Of a DNA stretch of 64,000 nucleotides, positions 1-9,823 are shown piece after piece. The notes under the pieces are model-generated. The model was not told the DNA's origin and did no database searches. It was given only the letters and a program-made list of their open reading frames with translations. A program made the translations under genes and the position numbers. Numbering within the stretch: the first letter of the stretch is position 1; every line of letters starts with the position of its first letter. This DNA is from Pelagibacteraceae bacterium AG-414-M23 (GTDB lineage Bacteria; Pseudomonadota; Alphaproteobacteria; Pelagibacterales; Pelagibacteraceae), in the NCBI GenBank assembly GCA_003214525.1, contig QCLN01000005.1:18186-82185 (forward strand). The letters are read 5' to 3'.

Positions 1-776
1 TTGGTGTAGATGCGGCTGCTGAAATAAAAGATATAATTTCTCAAAAAAAAATTGACCCTGGTAAAGATGTTTTTAATGAAGTTAATAACTTATTAAAAAA
101 TTATATTCTAGATTTAATGAAACCATTGGAAAGAAAAGATTTTTTTATTGTGAAAGATCAATTAAATATAATTTTAGTTTCTGGTGTCAATGGAGTAGGT
201 AAGACAACATCTATAGGAAAGATTGGAAAAAAATTAAAAGAAAATAATAGCAAAGTATTATTCTCTGCCTGTGATACATTTAGAGCAGCTGCTATTGATC
301 AACTTGAAAAATGGGCACATAAAATTAACGTAGAAATAGTTAAATCAAATCCAGGTTCAGATCCTGCATCTGTTGCTTATAAATCTTTAGAAGAAGCTAA
401 AAAAAATAACTACAATCAAGTAATTATTGATACAGCTGGTCGATTGCAGAATAAAAAAAATCTTATGGAAGAATATAAAAAAATTGCAAAAGTTATAAAA
501 AAATTTGATGATAATGCTCCACATGAAGTGTTATTGGTTTTAGATGCAACATCGGGTCAGAATGTTATTAATCAGATTGAAGAATTTAATAAAATTATTC
601 CTTTAACTGGAATAATAATGACAAAATTGGATGGTACAGCAAAAGGTGGCATTCTTATTGCTGCTGCAAAGAAATTTAAAATACCTATTGTTGCTCTTGG
701 ACTTGGAGAAAAAGAGGATGATCTTGAATTATTTGACTCAGAAATTTTTTCTAATTCTTTTATAAGTTCTAATTAA
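1..776 (+). CDS. ftsY: Signal recognition particle receptor FtsY, 5'-truncated by window edge
   Basis: Frame is open upstream of the listed ATG at 117 (GVDAAAEIKDIISQKK...). SRP GTPase motifs GVNGVGKTTSIGKI, DTFRAAAIDQL, DTAGRLQNKKNLMEE, TKLDGTAKGG. Confidence 0.95.
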   Translation, partial: GVDAAAEIKDIISQKKIDPGKDVFNEVNNLLKNYILDLMKPLERKDFFIVKDQLNIILVSGVNGVGKTTSIGKIGKKLKENNSKVLFSACDTFRAAAIDQLEKWAHKINVEIVKSNPGSDPASVAYKSLEEAKKNNYNQVIIDTAGRLQNKKNLMEEYKKIAKVIKKFDDNAPHEVLLVLDATSGQNVINQIEEFNKIIPLTGIIMTKLDGTAKGGILIAAAKKFKIPIVALGLGEKEDDLELFDSEIFSNSFISSN

Positions 777-1320
777 TTAAATTAGTTGAAATTAAAGGTT
801 TATAAATTTTACAGTTGAGAGTGCTTGAAGTGTCTTTAAAACCACAATTTTTAACATATGAAGAAATTATGAAACTAATTTTTCCTTTTTCTTTTATTTT
901 ACTTATTTTTTTTAAAGCAATATCAAATTTCAAATTTTCAAAAAAATTTTTATTGGCACTAACTAAAATTAAAGTGTTGTTATCTTCCATTAGATAATAT
1001 GCAAAATCTTCTGGGAAAACTGGATAGTCATAATTTTGGGATAATTTTTTTACATATGAAGGAAACCATTCGTATGTAATTAAGGGTTCATCAGTTTTTA
1101 ATTTATGGTTATATATATATAAGTCTTGAGGATAATCGGTTATATAATTATAACTCTCTCCTCTTGACAAAATAGCCTTATCTCTAGTCTTAAAATACAA
1201 AGTAAAATCTTTATTGTAAGAGTCCATTTTACCTATAAAAAAATATTCATCTTCGTTATGTTTGGAATCTGAAAAAGCAATATTAAAAGTAAAAAATAAA
1301 AAAATAATTAAATACCTCAT
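769..1320 (-). CDS. Hypothetical protein with N-terminal signal-like segment
   Basis: 183 aa ORF, hydrophobic N-terminus MRYLIIFLFFTFNIAFS; no family recognised. Confidence 0.6.
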   Translation of the reverse strand: MRYLIIFLFFTFNIAFSDSKHNEDEYFFIGKMDSYNKDFTLYFKTRDKAILSRGESYNYITDYPQDLYIYNHKLKTDEPLITYEWFPSYVKKLSQNYDYPVFPEDFAYYLMEDNNTLILVSANKNFFENLKFDIALKKISKIKEKGKISFIISSYVKNCGFKDTSSTLNCKIYKPLISTNLIN

Positions 1321-1367
1321 ATAAAATTTTAAATGTTATTAATGTAAATGGTTTGTTGAAATTGTGT

Positions 1368-2177
1368 CTACTTTAAGCTCAATATAAAACTTCTAATTGA
1401 ATTAATTAATTCTTCATTAAAATCCACCATATGATCATCGTTATCTATAAAATAATTATATTTTGGATTATTTGCTTTTTTAAATAATTCTTGACCCATT
1501 TCAAATGGTACTATTTTATCTTCTCTTCCATGTAAAATTAGTATTGGTGAAAAAACTTTCTTTATTTTTTTATCCGTTTCATATTTATCTTTCAATAATA
1601 ATCCAGTTGGTGCCCAAGGATAATATTTTTTTGACAGTTTTATCATCGATGTAAAGGGTGACTCTAAGATAACACCTGCAAATTTATGATCTTTAGCAAG
1701 ATCTATCGCAACTGCAGTTCCTAAAGACTCTCCATACAGAATAATATTTTTATCACTTATGTTATTTAAATTTAACCAATATTTAGCAGCTCTTGCATCT
1801 TTATATATTCCTAACTCAGTTGGAATTCCTTCATTTCCACTAAATCCTCTATACGCTACTATTAAATAATTTAAATTTAATTTAGACAAATCATTTAACT
1901 TATAAATTCTATTTTCTAAATTGCCTGCATTTCCATGGAAAAATAATAGAGTTTTGAAATTTTCGTTTTTTTTAAAATACCAGGAAGTGAGCTCATTATC
2001 TGATGAAATTTTTATTTCTTTAATTTTATGATTTAATTTATTTTCATCTAAAAAATTATTTTCACTAGGATGATACATTAAAGATCTTTGTGCAAAATAA
2101 ATTACAGTTAAGATTATAAAATAAATTAAAATTAAGGATAAAAAAATATACCCAACACTCATCTTATTTATTTTCAT
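1368..2177 (-). CDS. Alpha/beta hydrolase (BEM46/ABHD13-like)
   Basis: LLFFHGNAGNLENR, nucleophile elbow LYGESLGTAVA, ILILHGREDKIVP. Confidence 0.85.
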   Translation of the reverse strand: MKINKMSVGYIFLSLILIYFIILTVIYFAQRSLMYHPSENNFLDENKLNHKIKEIKISSDNELTSWYFKKNENFKTLLFFHGNAGNLENRIYKLNDLSKLNLNYLIVAYRGFSGNEGIPTELGIYKDARAAKYWLNLNNISDKNIILYGESLGTAVAIDLAKDHKFAGVILESPFTSMIKLSKKYYPWAPTGLLLKDKYETDKKIKKVFSPILILHGREDKIVPFEMGQELFKKANNPKYNYFIDNDDHMVDFNEELINSIRSFILSLK

Positions 2178-3393
2178 GTAAATTTTTACTATTTTTAATA
2201 AAATATAAATAACAAACGATACAAATTAATAAATATACAAAAAATGATATTTGGAAGCTTTGTGTTTCTGATTTTCCCAAATATTGTGATAAATCAATAA
2301 TCAAACCTATTCCCCACTGCATAATAAAAGTACCTAAAAAAATAAGTAAATTAAATGATGTAAGTGATTTACCCGCTAGACTAGTTGGAAAACGCATAGC
2401 CACTGCAGGCTGAGTAAGTGTTAAGACAATTGAAGTAAATATATAAATTATAAAATGCATTGCTCCTGCATTTTCACCTGAAATAATAATGACAAACAAA
2501 GATAAATAACTAATTGGTAATCCAAATTTCATTAATTTCATTGCGTCTATGCCTAAATTATTAATTTTAGGCAAAATATAACCCCAAATAAAAAATGCTA
2601 TTAACATGGTCATATTTATCCAAAAAAGACCTGTTGCACTCTCTAAAGGTTCATAGCCAGCAACCCTAACCATCCATGGACCGGCCCATAAAGTTTGAAC
2701 TGCCATGATTCCTCCATAGTTAAATAGTCCAAGAGGAATAGTGCTTCTAAAAAATTTATTTTTCCAAACGTCTGCTAAAGATCCAATATTTTTTTCATTA
2801 TTATTTTCTTCTTTTTTTTTCCATTGTGGAATAAAAAGTAAAGTTAAAATTATAACAAAAAATATTAAAATAGTTATTCCTCCAAAAATCCATCTCCATC
2901 CAATAACAGGTAATAAAATTTGGACTGGCAGTGTTGAAAAAACAAATCCTGTCGAAGCTATCATTAGCATCCATGAATTACTTCTTTGCTGATATTCATC
3001 GGCAAACCAAATTCTATATCCAGTTAAAGGACCCATCAAACATGCACTAACTCCAATTCCAATTAAAATTCTTGATATAAGTAAACCAGCAAAGTTTTGA
3101 GCTAAAGCAAAAGCTGCTGTACCAATTATTGCAATTAATAAAAATGAAGAAACAATCTTTTTAGGTCCATGCCTATCAAGTAAATATCCAAGAGGTATTT
3201 GCATTGACGCAAATCCTAAAAAATATCCTCCAGCTAAAAGTCCTAAATCTCCAGCTAGTAAATTAAACTCTGAGGTTAATAATGGTGATAAAGTTGCGGT
3301 AATTGCTCTTAAAAGGCAAGATATAAAATATCCACAAGCAAATACAGAAAAAATTATAACCGCTTTTTTAATCGGTAAGATATTTTTTTCCAT
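2164..3393 (-). CDS. MFS transporter
   Basis: 12-TM-like profile; LGYLLDRHGPKKIV resembles MFS motif A. Confidence 0.85.
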   Translation of the reverse strand: MEKNILPIKKAVIIFSVFACGYFISCLLRAITATLSPLLTSEFNLLAGDLGLLAGGYFLGFASMQIPLGYLLDRHGPKKIVSSFLLIAIIGTAAFALAQNFAGLLISRILIGIGVSACLMGPLTGYRIWFADEYQQRSNSWMLMIASTGFVFSTLPVQILLPVIGWRWIFGGITILIFFVIILTLLFIPQWKKKEENNNEKNIGSLADVWKNKFFRSTIPLGLFNYGGIMAVQTLWAGPWMVRVAGYEPLESATGLFWINMTMLIAFFIWGYILPKINNLGIDAMKLMKFGLPISYLSLFVIIISGENAGAMHFIIYIFTSIVLTLTQPAVAMRFPTSLAGKSLTSFNLLIFLGTFIMQWGIGLIIDLSQYLGKSETQSFQISFFVYLLICIVCYLYFIKNSKNLHENK

Positions 3394-3402
3394 TAATTTA
3401 TA

Positions 3403-6054
3403 TTAAAAGTTTAAAGATATATCTCGATGTACAGAATTACATTTTGCAACAAGCTTGGCCTGATCTTTGGTTAAACGTGACTGGAGCCTTAAACCTATAT
3501 TATGTTTTATTACTAAATTATATTTTTCAATTGCTGGCATTAAATTTACTGAAGCATCTTTTCTCCAATTCAACTCTTTATCAAACAACGTAAATACTTC
3601 TGAGCCTGTATCAGCAATCTTGTTAGCATCTATTTCTTCACTATCAATTGAAGAGTATAAATCGTCTAGTCTATTTGCAAGTTCCTCTGTTCCTGAAATT
3701 TCACCAAGTTTTTCAAAGAGATTATCAATCATTGAAAGTGAATTCTGATAATCTTCATTAGTTATATTTTTCTTTAAATTGCTAATGACTGGAGCAAGTT
3801 CACTTAACTTGTCATGATCAATTATAAATAAAGCAATTTGATCTAAATTATCATATGCTTCATCAACATTTTTTCTATATCTTTTTGTCTGCGTATTTTT
3901 TGCTTTATTGATAATTTCAAATTCTTTATTTTTAGATTTCCAATTTTCAGGTATTTGTTTAGTAATATCTTCAATTTTTAATTTATAATCTTCAATCTTT
4001 AACTCAATTTTATTTTTATCAGCTACATTATCTTTGTCTAAATTTCTAATTTCAGATTCTAATTTTTCTATTCTGTTACTTAATTTTCTAATTTTTTTCT
4101 CTTTTTTTCTTACGCCAAAATGAAGATCTCTATAATCTTGAACAAATAAATTGTATTCTTTTTCAGTTTTTTGAAGTTTTTTAACTAAAGCAAAAGTTCC
4201 TAATGCATTATCAAAATGTTCCTCAAAAATATCCATTTTATCGTTGGGAAGATTAGTAGGTACTGATTTTTGAAACTCTAAGATGGCAGCTCTAATATTT
4301 TGTTCATTATTATTATAAATCTCAAACTTATATTCTTGCAAACAATGTTGTAGCTTAGGATTCATTGGTGGAGGAGCTACATCAGATGTTAAGTATGTTC
4401 TTGCTGGTAAATAGTTTACTAAACTTGGATAAAAACCTACAATTCCAAGTCCTATTAATTGCAAAATTATAAATGGAACAACACCTTTCCAAATATTTAA
4501 AGTTGTAACGTACTTAGGAGCAACACCTTTTAAATAAAACAAAGCAAAACCAAATGGAGGGGTTAAAAAAGAAGTTTGTAAATTTACACCAATCATTACA
4601 CCTAACCAAATAGCGCTAACGTTAGCGCCAGTTTCAGCTAACAATATTGGTGCAACGATAGGAACAACAACAACAGCAATTTCTATAAAATCTAAGAAAA
4701 ATCCTAACAAAAATATTACTGTCATAACGACAATAAACTGTATCCAAAATCCCCCTGGTAAATCTAGTAAAAATTCTCTTACTAATTCTTCTCCTCCAAA
4801 AGCTCTAAAGCCCGAGGTTAACATTGCTGCTCCTAGAAGAATTATAAATACCATCGAAGTAGTTACACAGGTTTCTGTAACAACTTCTTTTAAAACATTA
4901 TCAACCTTATAAGCTCTCCAAAAACTCCAGGAAAGTCCAATTAAGAAAGTAATGGTAAAAAAAGCAGTTATTAGAATTGCAGTGAAATTTCTAGTTTCTA
5001 AAGCTTTAACGTTTAAATTATAATTATTTGAAATTATAAAAATAGGAATTATAGATATTATGGTTATTATTAATGGATAAAAAGCATCCTTTTTTCCTTG
5101 GTGAAGACGATAACCTGCCATCAAAGTTGCTCCTATAGCTCCAATGGAACCAGCTTGGTTTACAGTTGCTATACCCATTAATATAGATCCAAGAACTGCA
5201 AAAATTAATGCGAGTGGAGGGATTATTACCATAACAACTTTTGTCCAAAATTTAATATCTAGTTCACCTTTAAAAGGAACTGGTGGAGCTGCTTTTGGAT
5301 TTAATCTTGCATATATAAAAACATAAATCATATACAGCCCAACTAATACTAGGCCTGGTAGTAATGCTCCAAGAAACATATCTCCAGCACTTGTTGATCC
5401 TACTCTTAATTCACCAGGCATATTAAACTCTCCAGTGATTAATTTATAATCTGTTTGTCTAATTGTATTTGCTACGTCAGCAGCACTTGCTAACTGATCT
5501 GCTATAATAATTAAAACAATTGATGGAGGTATTATTTGACCTAATGTTCCTGAAGAACATACAATTCCACTTGCAAGACTTCTGTCATATTTATTATTTA
5601 ACATTGTTGGTAATGAAATAAGACCCATGGCAATTACTGTTGCTCCAACTATACCTGTAGTTGCTGCAAGCAATGCGCCAACAAAAATTACTGAAATACC
5701 TAATCCACCTGGGATAGGACCAAATAACTGTCCCATCGTTACCAAAAGATCTTCTGCAATTTTAGATTTTTGCAACATTATACCCATAAAAATGAACAGA
5801 GGTATTGCAATTAAAGTATCGGTTTCTACATCCCAATAGTTGCTCCGGAAATTAGTAATACCTGCTGTTAACCATTCTATAGGTCCATCAGTTGCAAAAT
5901 ATGCGCTTACATTTCCTTCAAAAAGATATCCAAAAATAGCAGCAAGACCTATTGAAATAATTGCTGAACCCGGTAGTGCAAATGCAACTGGAAAACCAGA
6001 AGCTAATGCTGCTATCATTATTAATACAAGTATTGTTAAAAATAGATGTTCCAT
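3403..6054 (-). CDS. TRAP transporter large permease (DctM/FcbT3-like) with long C-terminal coiled-coil-like extension
   Basis: TRAP large-subunit sequence (GGLGISVIFVGALLAATTGIVGATVIAMGLISLPTML, GTLGQIIPPSIVLIIIADQ) followed by about 300 aa of Lys/Glu-rich helical sequence. Confidence 0.88.
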   Translation of the reverse strand: MEHLFLTILVLIMIAALASGFPVAFALPGSAIISIGLAAIFGYLFEGNVSAYFATDGPIEWLTAGITNFRSNYWDVETDTLIAIPLFIFMGIMLQKSKIAEDLLVTMGQLFGPIPGGLGISVIFVGALLAATTGIVGATVIAMGLISLPTMLNNKYDRSLASGIVCSSGTLGQIIPPSIVLIIIADQLASAADVANTIRQTDYKLITGEFNMPGELRVGSTSAGDMFLGALLPGLVLVGLYMIYVFIYARLNPKAAPPVPFKGELDIKFWTKVVMVIIPPLALIFAVLGSILMGIATVNQAGSIGAIGATLMAGYRLHQGKKDAFYPLIITIISIIPIFIISNNYNLNVKALETRNFTAILITAFFTITFLIGLSWSFWRAYKVDNVLKEVVTETCVTTSMVFIILLGAAMLTSGFRAFGGEELVREFLLDLPGGFWIQFIVVMTVIFLLGFFLDFIEIAVVVVPIVAPILLAETGANVSAIWLGVMIGVNLQTSFLTPPFGFALFYLKGVAPKYVTTLNIWKGVVPFIILQLIGLGIVGFYPSLVNYLPARTYLTSDVAPPPMNPKLQHCLQEYKFEIYNNNEQNIRAAILEFQKSVPTNLPNDKMDIFEEHFDNALGTFALVKKLQKTEKEYNLFVQDYRDLHFGVRKKEKKIRKLSNRIEKLESEIRNLDKDNVADKNKIELKIEDYKLKIEDITKQIPENWKSKNKEFEIINKAKNTQTKRYRKNVDEAYDNLDQIALFIIDHDKLSELAPVISNLKKNITNEDYQNSLSMIDNLFEKLGEISGTEELANRLDDLYSSIDSEEIDANKIADTGSEVFTLFDKELNWRKDASVNLMPAIEKYNLVIKHNIGLRLQSRLTKDQAKLVAKCNSVHRDISLNF

Positions 6055-6057
6055 AAT

Positions 6058-7041
6058 TTAATTTTTTAAAAGTTTATGACTGCTGCTCATAAAATAACTT
6101 GTAAATTGGATTAACATAGATACAGCAAATACAGCTAAATATATTGCCATCAAATAAAGTAAATAAAGACCATTTGATCCCTGCTGAGTAATTTCAAAAG
6201 AAATAACTGGGCCATTAATAATACTTGCTTTACCTCCCATTCCTAAAAATATAACTATAAGGCAAAGAGGAATTCCTAATACCAATGATCCCATAGAGTT
6301 TGTCCAAGCTTTTTTCCGTTCACTAAAACCAGTGTATAAAACATCAACTCTTACATGACCTTCATGCATTAAAGCGTATGCACTAGCAAAAAGATAAAGT
6401 GCGGAGTACCAAAAACGAACTAAATCTCCTTGAAAAGCCTGTTCATACTCAAATATAAATCTAGATAGAACAATTGCAAATTCACTAGCAACAACTAAAA
6501 TTGCCAACCAAATAAATCCTACTGTTCTTGTAAAATATCCAATGACAAATGAAATTAATATTAAAGGAAAATGAACATACGTAATTCTAAAGTTAGGAAC
6601 AACTAATTTTACTTTTAAATATTCACCTAAAATTGGGCCAGTTAATTTTTCAACAACCATAAATGAAACTATTGCATCTGCAATTCCAACGATCAAAACT
6701 GCCCAAAAAGATGAACGAATAATATAAGCAGTAAAATTGGTAAGAATTTTTGCATCAGATTCTAATGTTTGTTTAATGGATTTTAAAACATAAAAAACTA
6801 CTACAAATAAGGATATAAGGTAAAAAAATAATTGAATAAAAGCAAAAGATAATGTTGATCCTTCTAAAGGTTTGCTTAATTTTTTAAATCCAAATAAACC
6901 ATATTGTGCAAATAGCTGCTTGATACCAGGCCAGTCAAACCAAACTGTTAAAATATTGTTTACTAAAAAAACAAAAGTAATTGCCAATATTGAATAGCTA
7001 AAAATTCTAATTAATATTGGTAAATTATTTTTTGTAACCAT
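6058..7041 (-). CDS. TRAP transporter small permease (DctQ/FcbT2-like)
   Basis: Polytopic membrane protein between dctP- and dctM-like genes; motif RFWYSALYLFASAYALMHEGHVRVDVLY. Confidence 0.82.
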   Translation of the reverse strand: MVTKNNLPILIRIFSYSILAITFVFLVNNILTVWFDWPGIKQLFAQYGLFGFKKLSKPLEGSTLSFAFIQLFFYLISLFVVVFYVLKSIKQTLESDAKILTNFTAYIIRSSFWAVLIVGIADAIVSFMVVEKLTGPILGEYLKVKLVVPNFRITYVHFPLILISFVIGYFTRTVGFIWLAILVVASEFAIVLSRFIFEYEQAFQGDLVRFWYSALYLFASAYALMHEGHVRVDVLYTGFSERKKAWTNSMGSLVLGIPLCLIVIFLGMGGKASIINGPVISFEITQQGSNGLYLLYLMAIYLAVFAVSMLIQFTSYFMSSSHKLLKN

Positions 7042-7079
7042 AAAACGAAAAAAAATTTTTTTTAAAACCCTCTAAAATA

Positions 7080-7103
7080 AAGGGCCCTAAATAAAGGGCC
7101 CTT
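7080..7103 (-). terminator. Intra-operon hairpin between TRAP binding-protein and permease genes
   Basis: AAGGGCCCT/AGGGCCCTT 9-bp perfect stem with AAATAA loop; two copies of AAAGGGCCCT. Confidence 0.65.
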
Positions 7104-7135
7104 ATATCAAATTTTAGTCTAACTTTAAGTACTAT

Positions 7136-8263
7136 TTATAGTCCTAAAGCTCTATTTCTTTGTGCAATATATGGTGAGTCGGACAAGTTTGTCCAAGCAC
7201 CAATTTCTTTACGAGCTTTAACAAAAGCTGCGTGCGTTTTAGCTGCAAGCGCACTATGCTGTTGTACTTCTTCGTAAACTTCTGCAGCACCTTTGGCAAA
7301 TGCGTCATAAACTTTATCATTAAATTTCTCAAGTTTAACACCATGATCATTTACTAGACGAGCTAATGCAGCACCGTTTTTAGCATTGTACTCAGCCATT
7401 GTAATTTCATCAGCCCAAGCACAAGCAGTTTTAATTGTTATTTGATCTGATTTTGTCAAACTTGTAAACCATGATTTGTTTACACCACATGCTAACATCG
7501 AACCAGGTTCGTGCATACCAGGATAGTAATAGTATTTAGCAGCTTCATGGAACTTCATAGCTTCATCATTCCAAGGACCTACCCATTCAGTTGCATCAAT
7601 TGCACCTGAAACAAGGTTTTCATAAATTTGTCCACCAGGAAGTGAAATTGGAGAACCTCCAAGTTTTCCAAGAACTTGTCCGCCTAATCCAGGCATACGC
7701 ATTTTTAAACCTTTAAAGTCATTAGCTGATCTAATTTTTTTGTTAAACCAACCACCCATTTGTACTCCTGTATTACCAGCAATAAAGCTTTGAGTTCCAT
7801 AATCATCCGTTAGTTCATCCCAAAGAGCTTGTCCTCCACCATGGTGAATCCAAGCATTTATTTCTGAGTAAGTGAAACCAAATGGACAAGCTGTAAAGTA
7901 TCCAAAAGCTGGGTGTTTTTTAACCCAGTAGTAGTCGGCAGCATGATACATTTGTGAGTTACCTGAAGCAACTTCATCAAATGAGTCAAATGCTTTTACT
8001 CTTTCACCAGAAGCATAATAAGTAACTTGTATACGTCCGTCACTCATGTCTGCTAGTCTTTTTGCAAATCTTTGCGCGCCAGTACCTAGACCAGGAAAAT
8101 CTCTTGGCCAAGTAGCCACCATTGCAGCTTCAATTCTTTCAGCAGCAACAGCTGGAGCAGCTAAAGATGATGCGGCTACAGCAGCAACACCAGTTGCAGC
8201 AGCAGCTTTAAAGAACTTACGTCTTGAAGGAGTTTTCTTCAAAACTTTTTTATCTTTAATCAT
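7136..8263 (-). CDS. TRAP transporter substrate-binding protein (TakP/FcbT1-like), probable Tat signal
   Basis: Twin-arginine signal PSRRKFFKAAAATG; MRMPGLGGQVLGKLGG, GAIDATEWVGPWNDEAMKFHEAAKYYYYPGMHEPG. Confidence 0.9.
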   Translation of the reverse strand: MIKDKKVLKKTPSRRKFFKAAAATGVAAVAASSLAAPAVAAERIEAAMVATWPRDFPGLGTGAQRFAKRLADMSDGRIQVTYYASGERVKAFDSFDEVASGNSQMYHAADYYWVKKHPAFGYFTACPFGFTYSEINAWIHHGGGQALWDELTDDYGTQSFIAGNTGVQMGGWFNKKIRSANDFKGLKMRMPGLGGQVLGKLGGSPISLPGGQIYENLVSGAIDATEWVGPWNDEAMKFHEAAKYYYYPGMHEPGSMLACGVNKSWFTSLTKSDQITIKTACAWADEITMAEYNAKNGAALARLVNDHGVKLEKFNDKVYDAFAKGAAEVYEEVQQHSALAAKTHAAFVKARKEIGAWTNLSDSPYIAQRNRALGL

Positions 8264-8306
8264 TTTCTCTCCTCTTTTTGTTAATTAACTAATTAGAGTT
8301 AAACAC

Positions 8307-8312
8307 ATTATA
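8307..8312 (-). promoter_or_regulatory. Possible -10 element upstream of the TRAP binding-protein gene
   Basis: TATAAT on the minus strand (ATTATA on +), about 44 nt upstream of the start codon; no clear -35. Confidence 0.35.
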
Positions 8313-8405
8313 ATGAGAGAGTCCTTTAAAAATTTTACGCAGTAAATAGATTAATAGAAAAATATGATATGAATTAATTAAAATTACAATCTAGAATTGA
8401 AACTT

Positions 8406-9779
8406 TTAATTTAGATCAAAAATTTTTCCTGGATTCATTATATTGTTTGGATCCATACTTCTTTTTATGGATTTCATTGCTGGCAAGTTATCAGGATGTT
8501 GTTTTAATAAATAATGTTTTTTTTGTAAACCGATGCCGTGTTCCCCAGTTATTGTTCCTTCTAGCTCTAAAGCTTTTTGAATAAGTTTGTCACTATAATC
8601 TCTTATTAGTTTTTGTTTTTCCTCATCATTAGGATCATACAGTATAATAGAGTGAAAATTACCATCTCCAACATGACCAACCATTGGAGCAATTAAACCA
8701 TTATCTTTAACATGTTTTTCAGCCCAGGAAACACATTCTACAAGTTTTGAAATTGGAACACATATATCTGTTGAATATACTTTCATATTATTACCTAAAG
8801 CTTTGACTGAATAATAAACATCATGTCTTGCCTGCCATAACTTGTTTCTTTCTTCAATTGATTCAGCCCATTTAAAATCACCACCTCCATTATTTTTCGA
8901 TAATTCTTCAACAATTTTTATTGCCTCTTTATTTGACTGTTCACTTCCATGAAATTCAAAAAAAAGAGTTGGAGAAGCTTTTACATTTTCTAATTTAGAA
9001 TATTTAATACTTATTTCCATTTGATCTTTGTTTAGCATTTCAATTCTTGCAATATTAACTCCATATTGAATTACTTCTTGGGATGTTAAAACTGCCGAGT
9101 CTAGATCAGGAAAATAACAAACAGCACTCATAATACTTTCTGGAATTGGAGATAGCCTTAATTGCACTTCAGTTATAATTCCTAGTGTTCCTTCAGAACC
9201 AATAAACAAATTAGTTAAATTATATCCTGCAGAAGATTTTTTTGCTCTACCTCCTGTTTTAATAATTTCTCCATTAGCTAAAACAACTGTTAATCCTGTT
9301 ATTATTGTTCGCATTGTTCCATATTTTACCGCCATAGTTCCTGAAGCAGAAGTTGCTGCCATTCCACCGAGAGCAGCATCAGCGCCTGGATCAATAGGGA
9401 AAAAAACTCCATCTTCTCTTAAATATTCATTTAATTGTTTTCTTGTTACGTTCGCTTGAACTCTGCAATCAAAATCAGCTGCATTAACACTTAAAACTTT
9501 ATTCATTTTTTCTAAAGAAATTGTAATACCATTTTCATTACCTACTACATTTCCTTCAAGAGAAGTTCCTGTTCCAAATGGAACAGTGGGAATTTTGTGA
9601 TCATTACATAACTTTAGTATTTTTGAAACTTCTTCATTTGTTTCTGGAAAAACTACCGCTTGGGATAAAACTGGATCATATGTATCCTCGCCTCGAGCAT
9701 AGTTTGCTCTTGTAGACTCGGACATTGAAAATCTACCATTAAAAATTTTTTTTAATTCTTTTTGTACCTGTTCGTTCAT
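8406..9779 (-). CDS. FAD-binding oxidase/D-2-hydroxyacid dehydrogenase (GlcD/D-lactate dehydrogenase-like)
   Basis: PCMH-type FAD motif VPFGTGTSLEGNVVG, DPGADAALGGMAATSASGT, GSEGTLGIITEVQLRL, C-terminal GEHGIGLQKKHYL. Confidence 0.9.
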   Translation of the reverse strand: MNEQVQKELKKIFNGRFSMSESTRANYARGEDTYDPVLSQAVVFPETNEEVSKILKLCNDHKIPTVPFGTGTSLEGNVVGNENGITISLEKMNKVLSVNAADFDCRVQANVTRKQLNEYLREDGVFFPIDPGADAALGGMAATSASGTMAVKYGTMRTIITGLTVVLANGEIIKTGGRAKKSSAGYNLTNLFIGSEGTLGIITEVQLRLSPIPESIMSAVCYFPDLDSAVLTSQEVIQYGVNIARIEMLNKDQMEISIKYSKLENVKASPTLFFEFHGSEQSNKEAIKIVEELSKNNGGGDFKWAESIEERNKLWQARHDVYYSVKALGNNMKVYSTDICVPISKLVECVSWAEKHVKDNGLIAPMVGHVGDGNFHSIILYDPNDEEKQKLIRDYSDKLIQKALELEGTITGEHGIGLQKKHYLLKQHPDNLPAMKSIKRSMDPNNIMNPGKIFDLN

Positions 9780-9823
9780 TTTTTTTAAGATAATATAAAA
9801 TTTATATAATAAAATATACTATA

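Noticed and set aside
815-997. Short plus-strand ORF opposite the 769-1320 gene
   Set aside because: Antisense to a longer ORF with a signal peptide; no recognisable protein features.
5024-5248. Minus-strand ORF of 74 aa inside the TRAP large permease
   Set aside because: Out-of-frame within a clear TRAP permease; low-complexity Ser/Asn-rich translation typical of spurious frames.
5627-6061. Plus-strand ORFs 5627-5839 and 5840-6061
   Set aside because: Antisense shadows of the conserved TRAP permease coding sequence.
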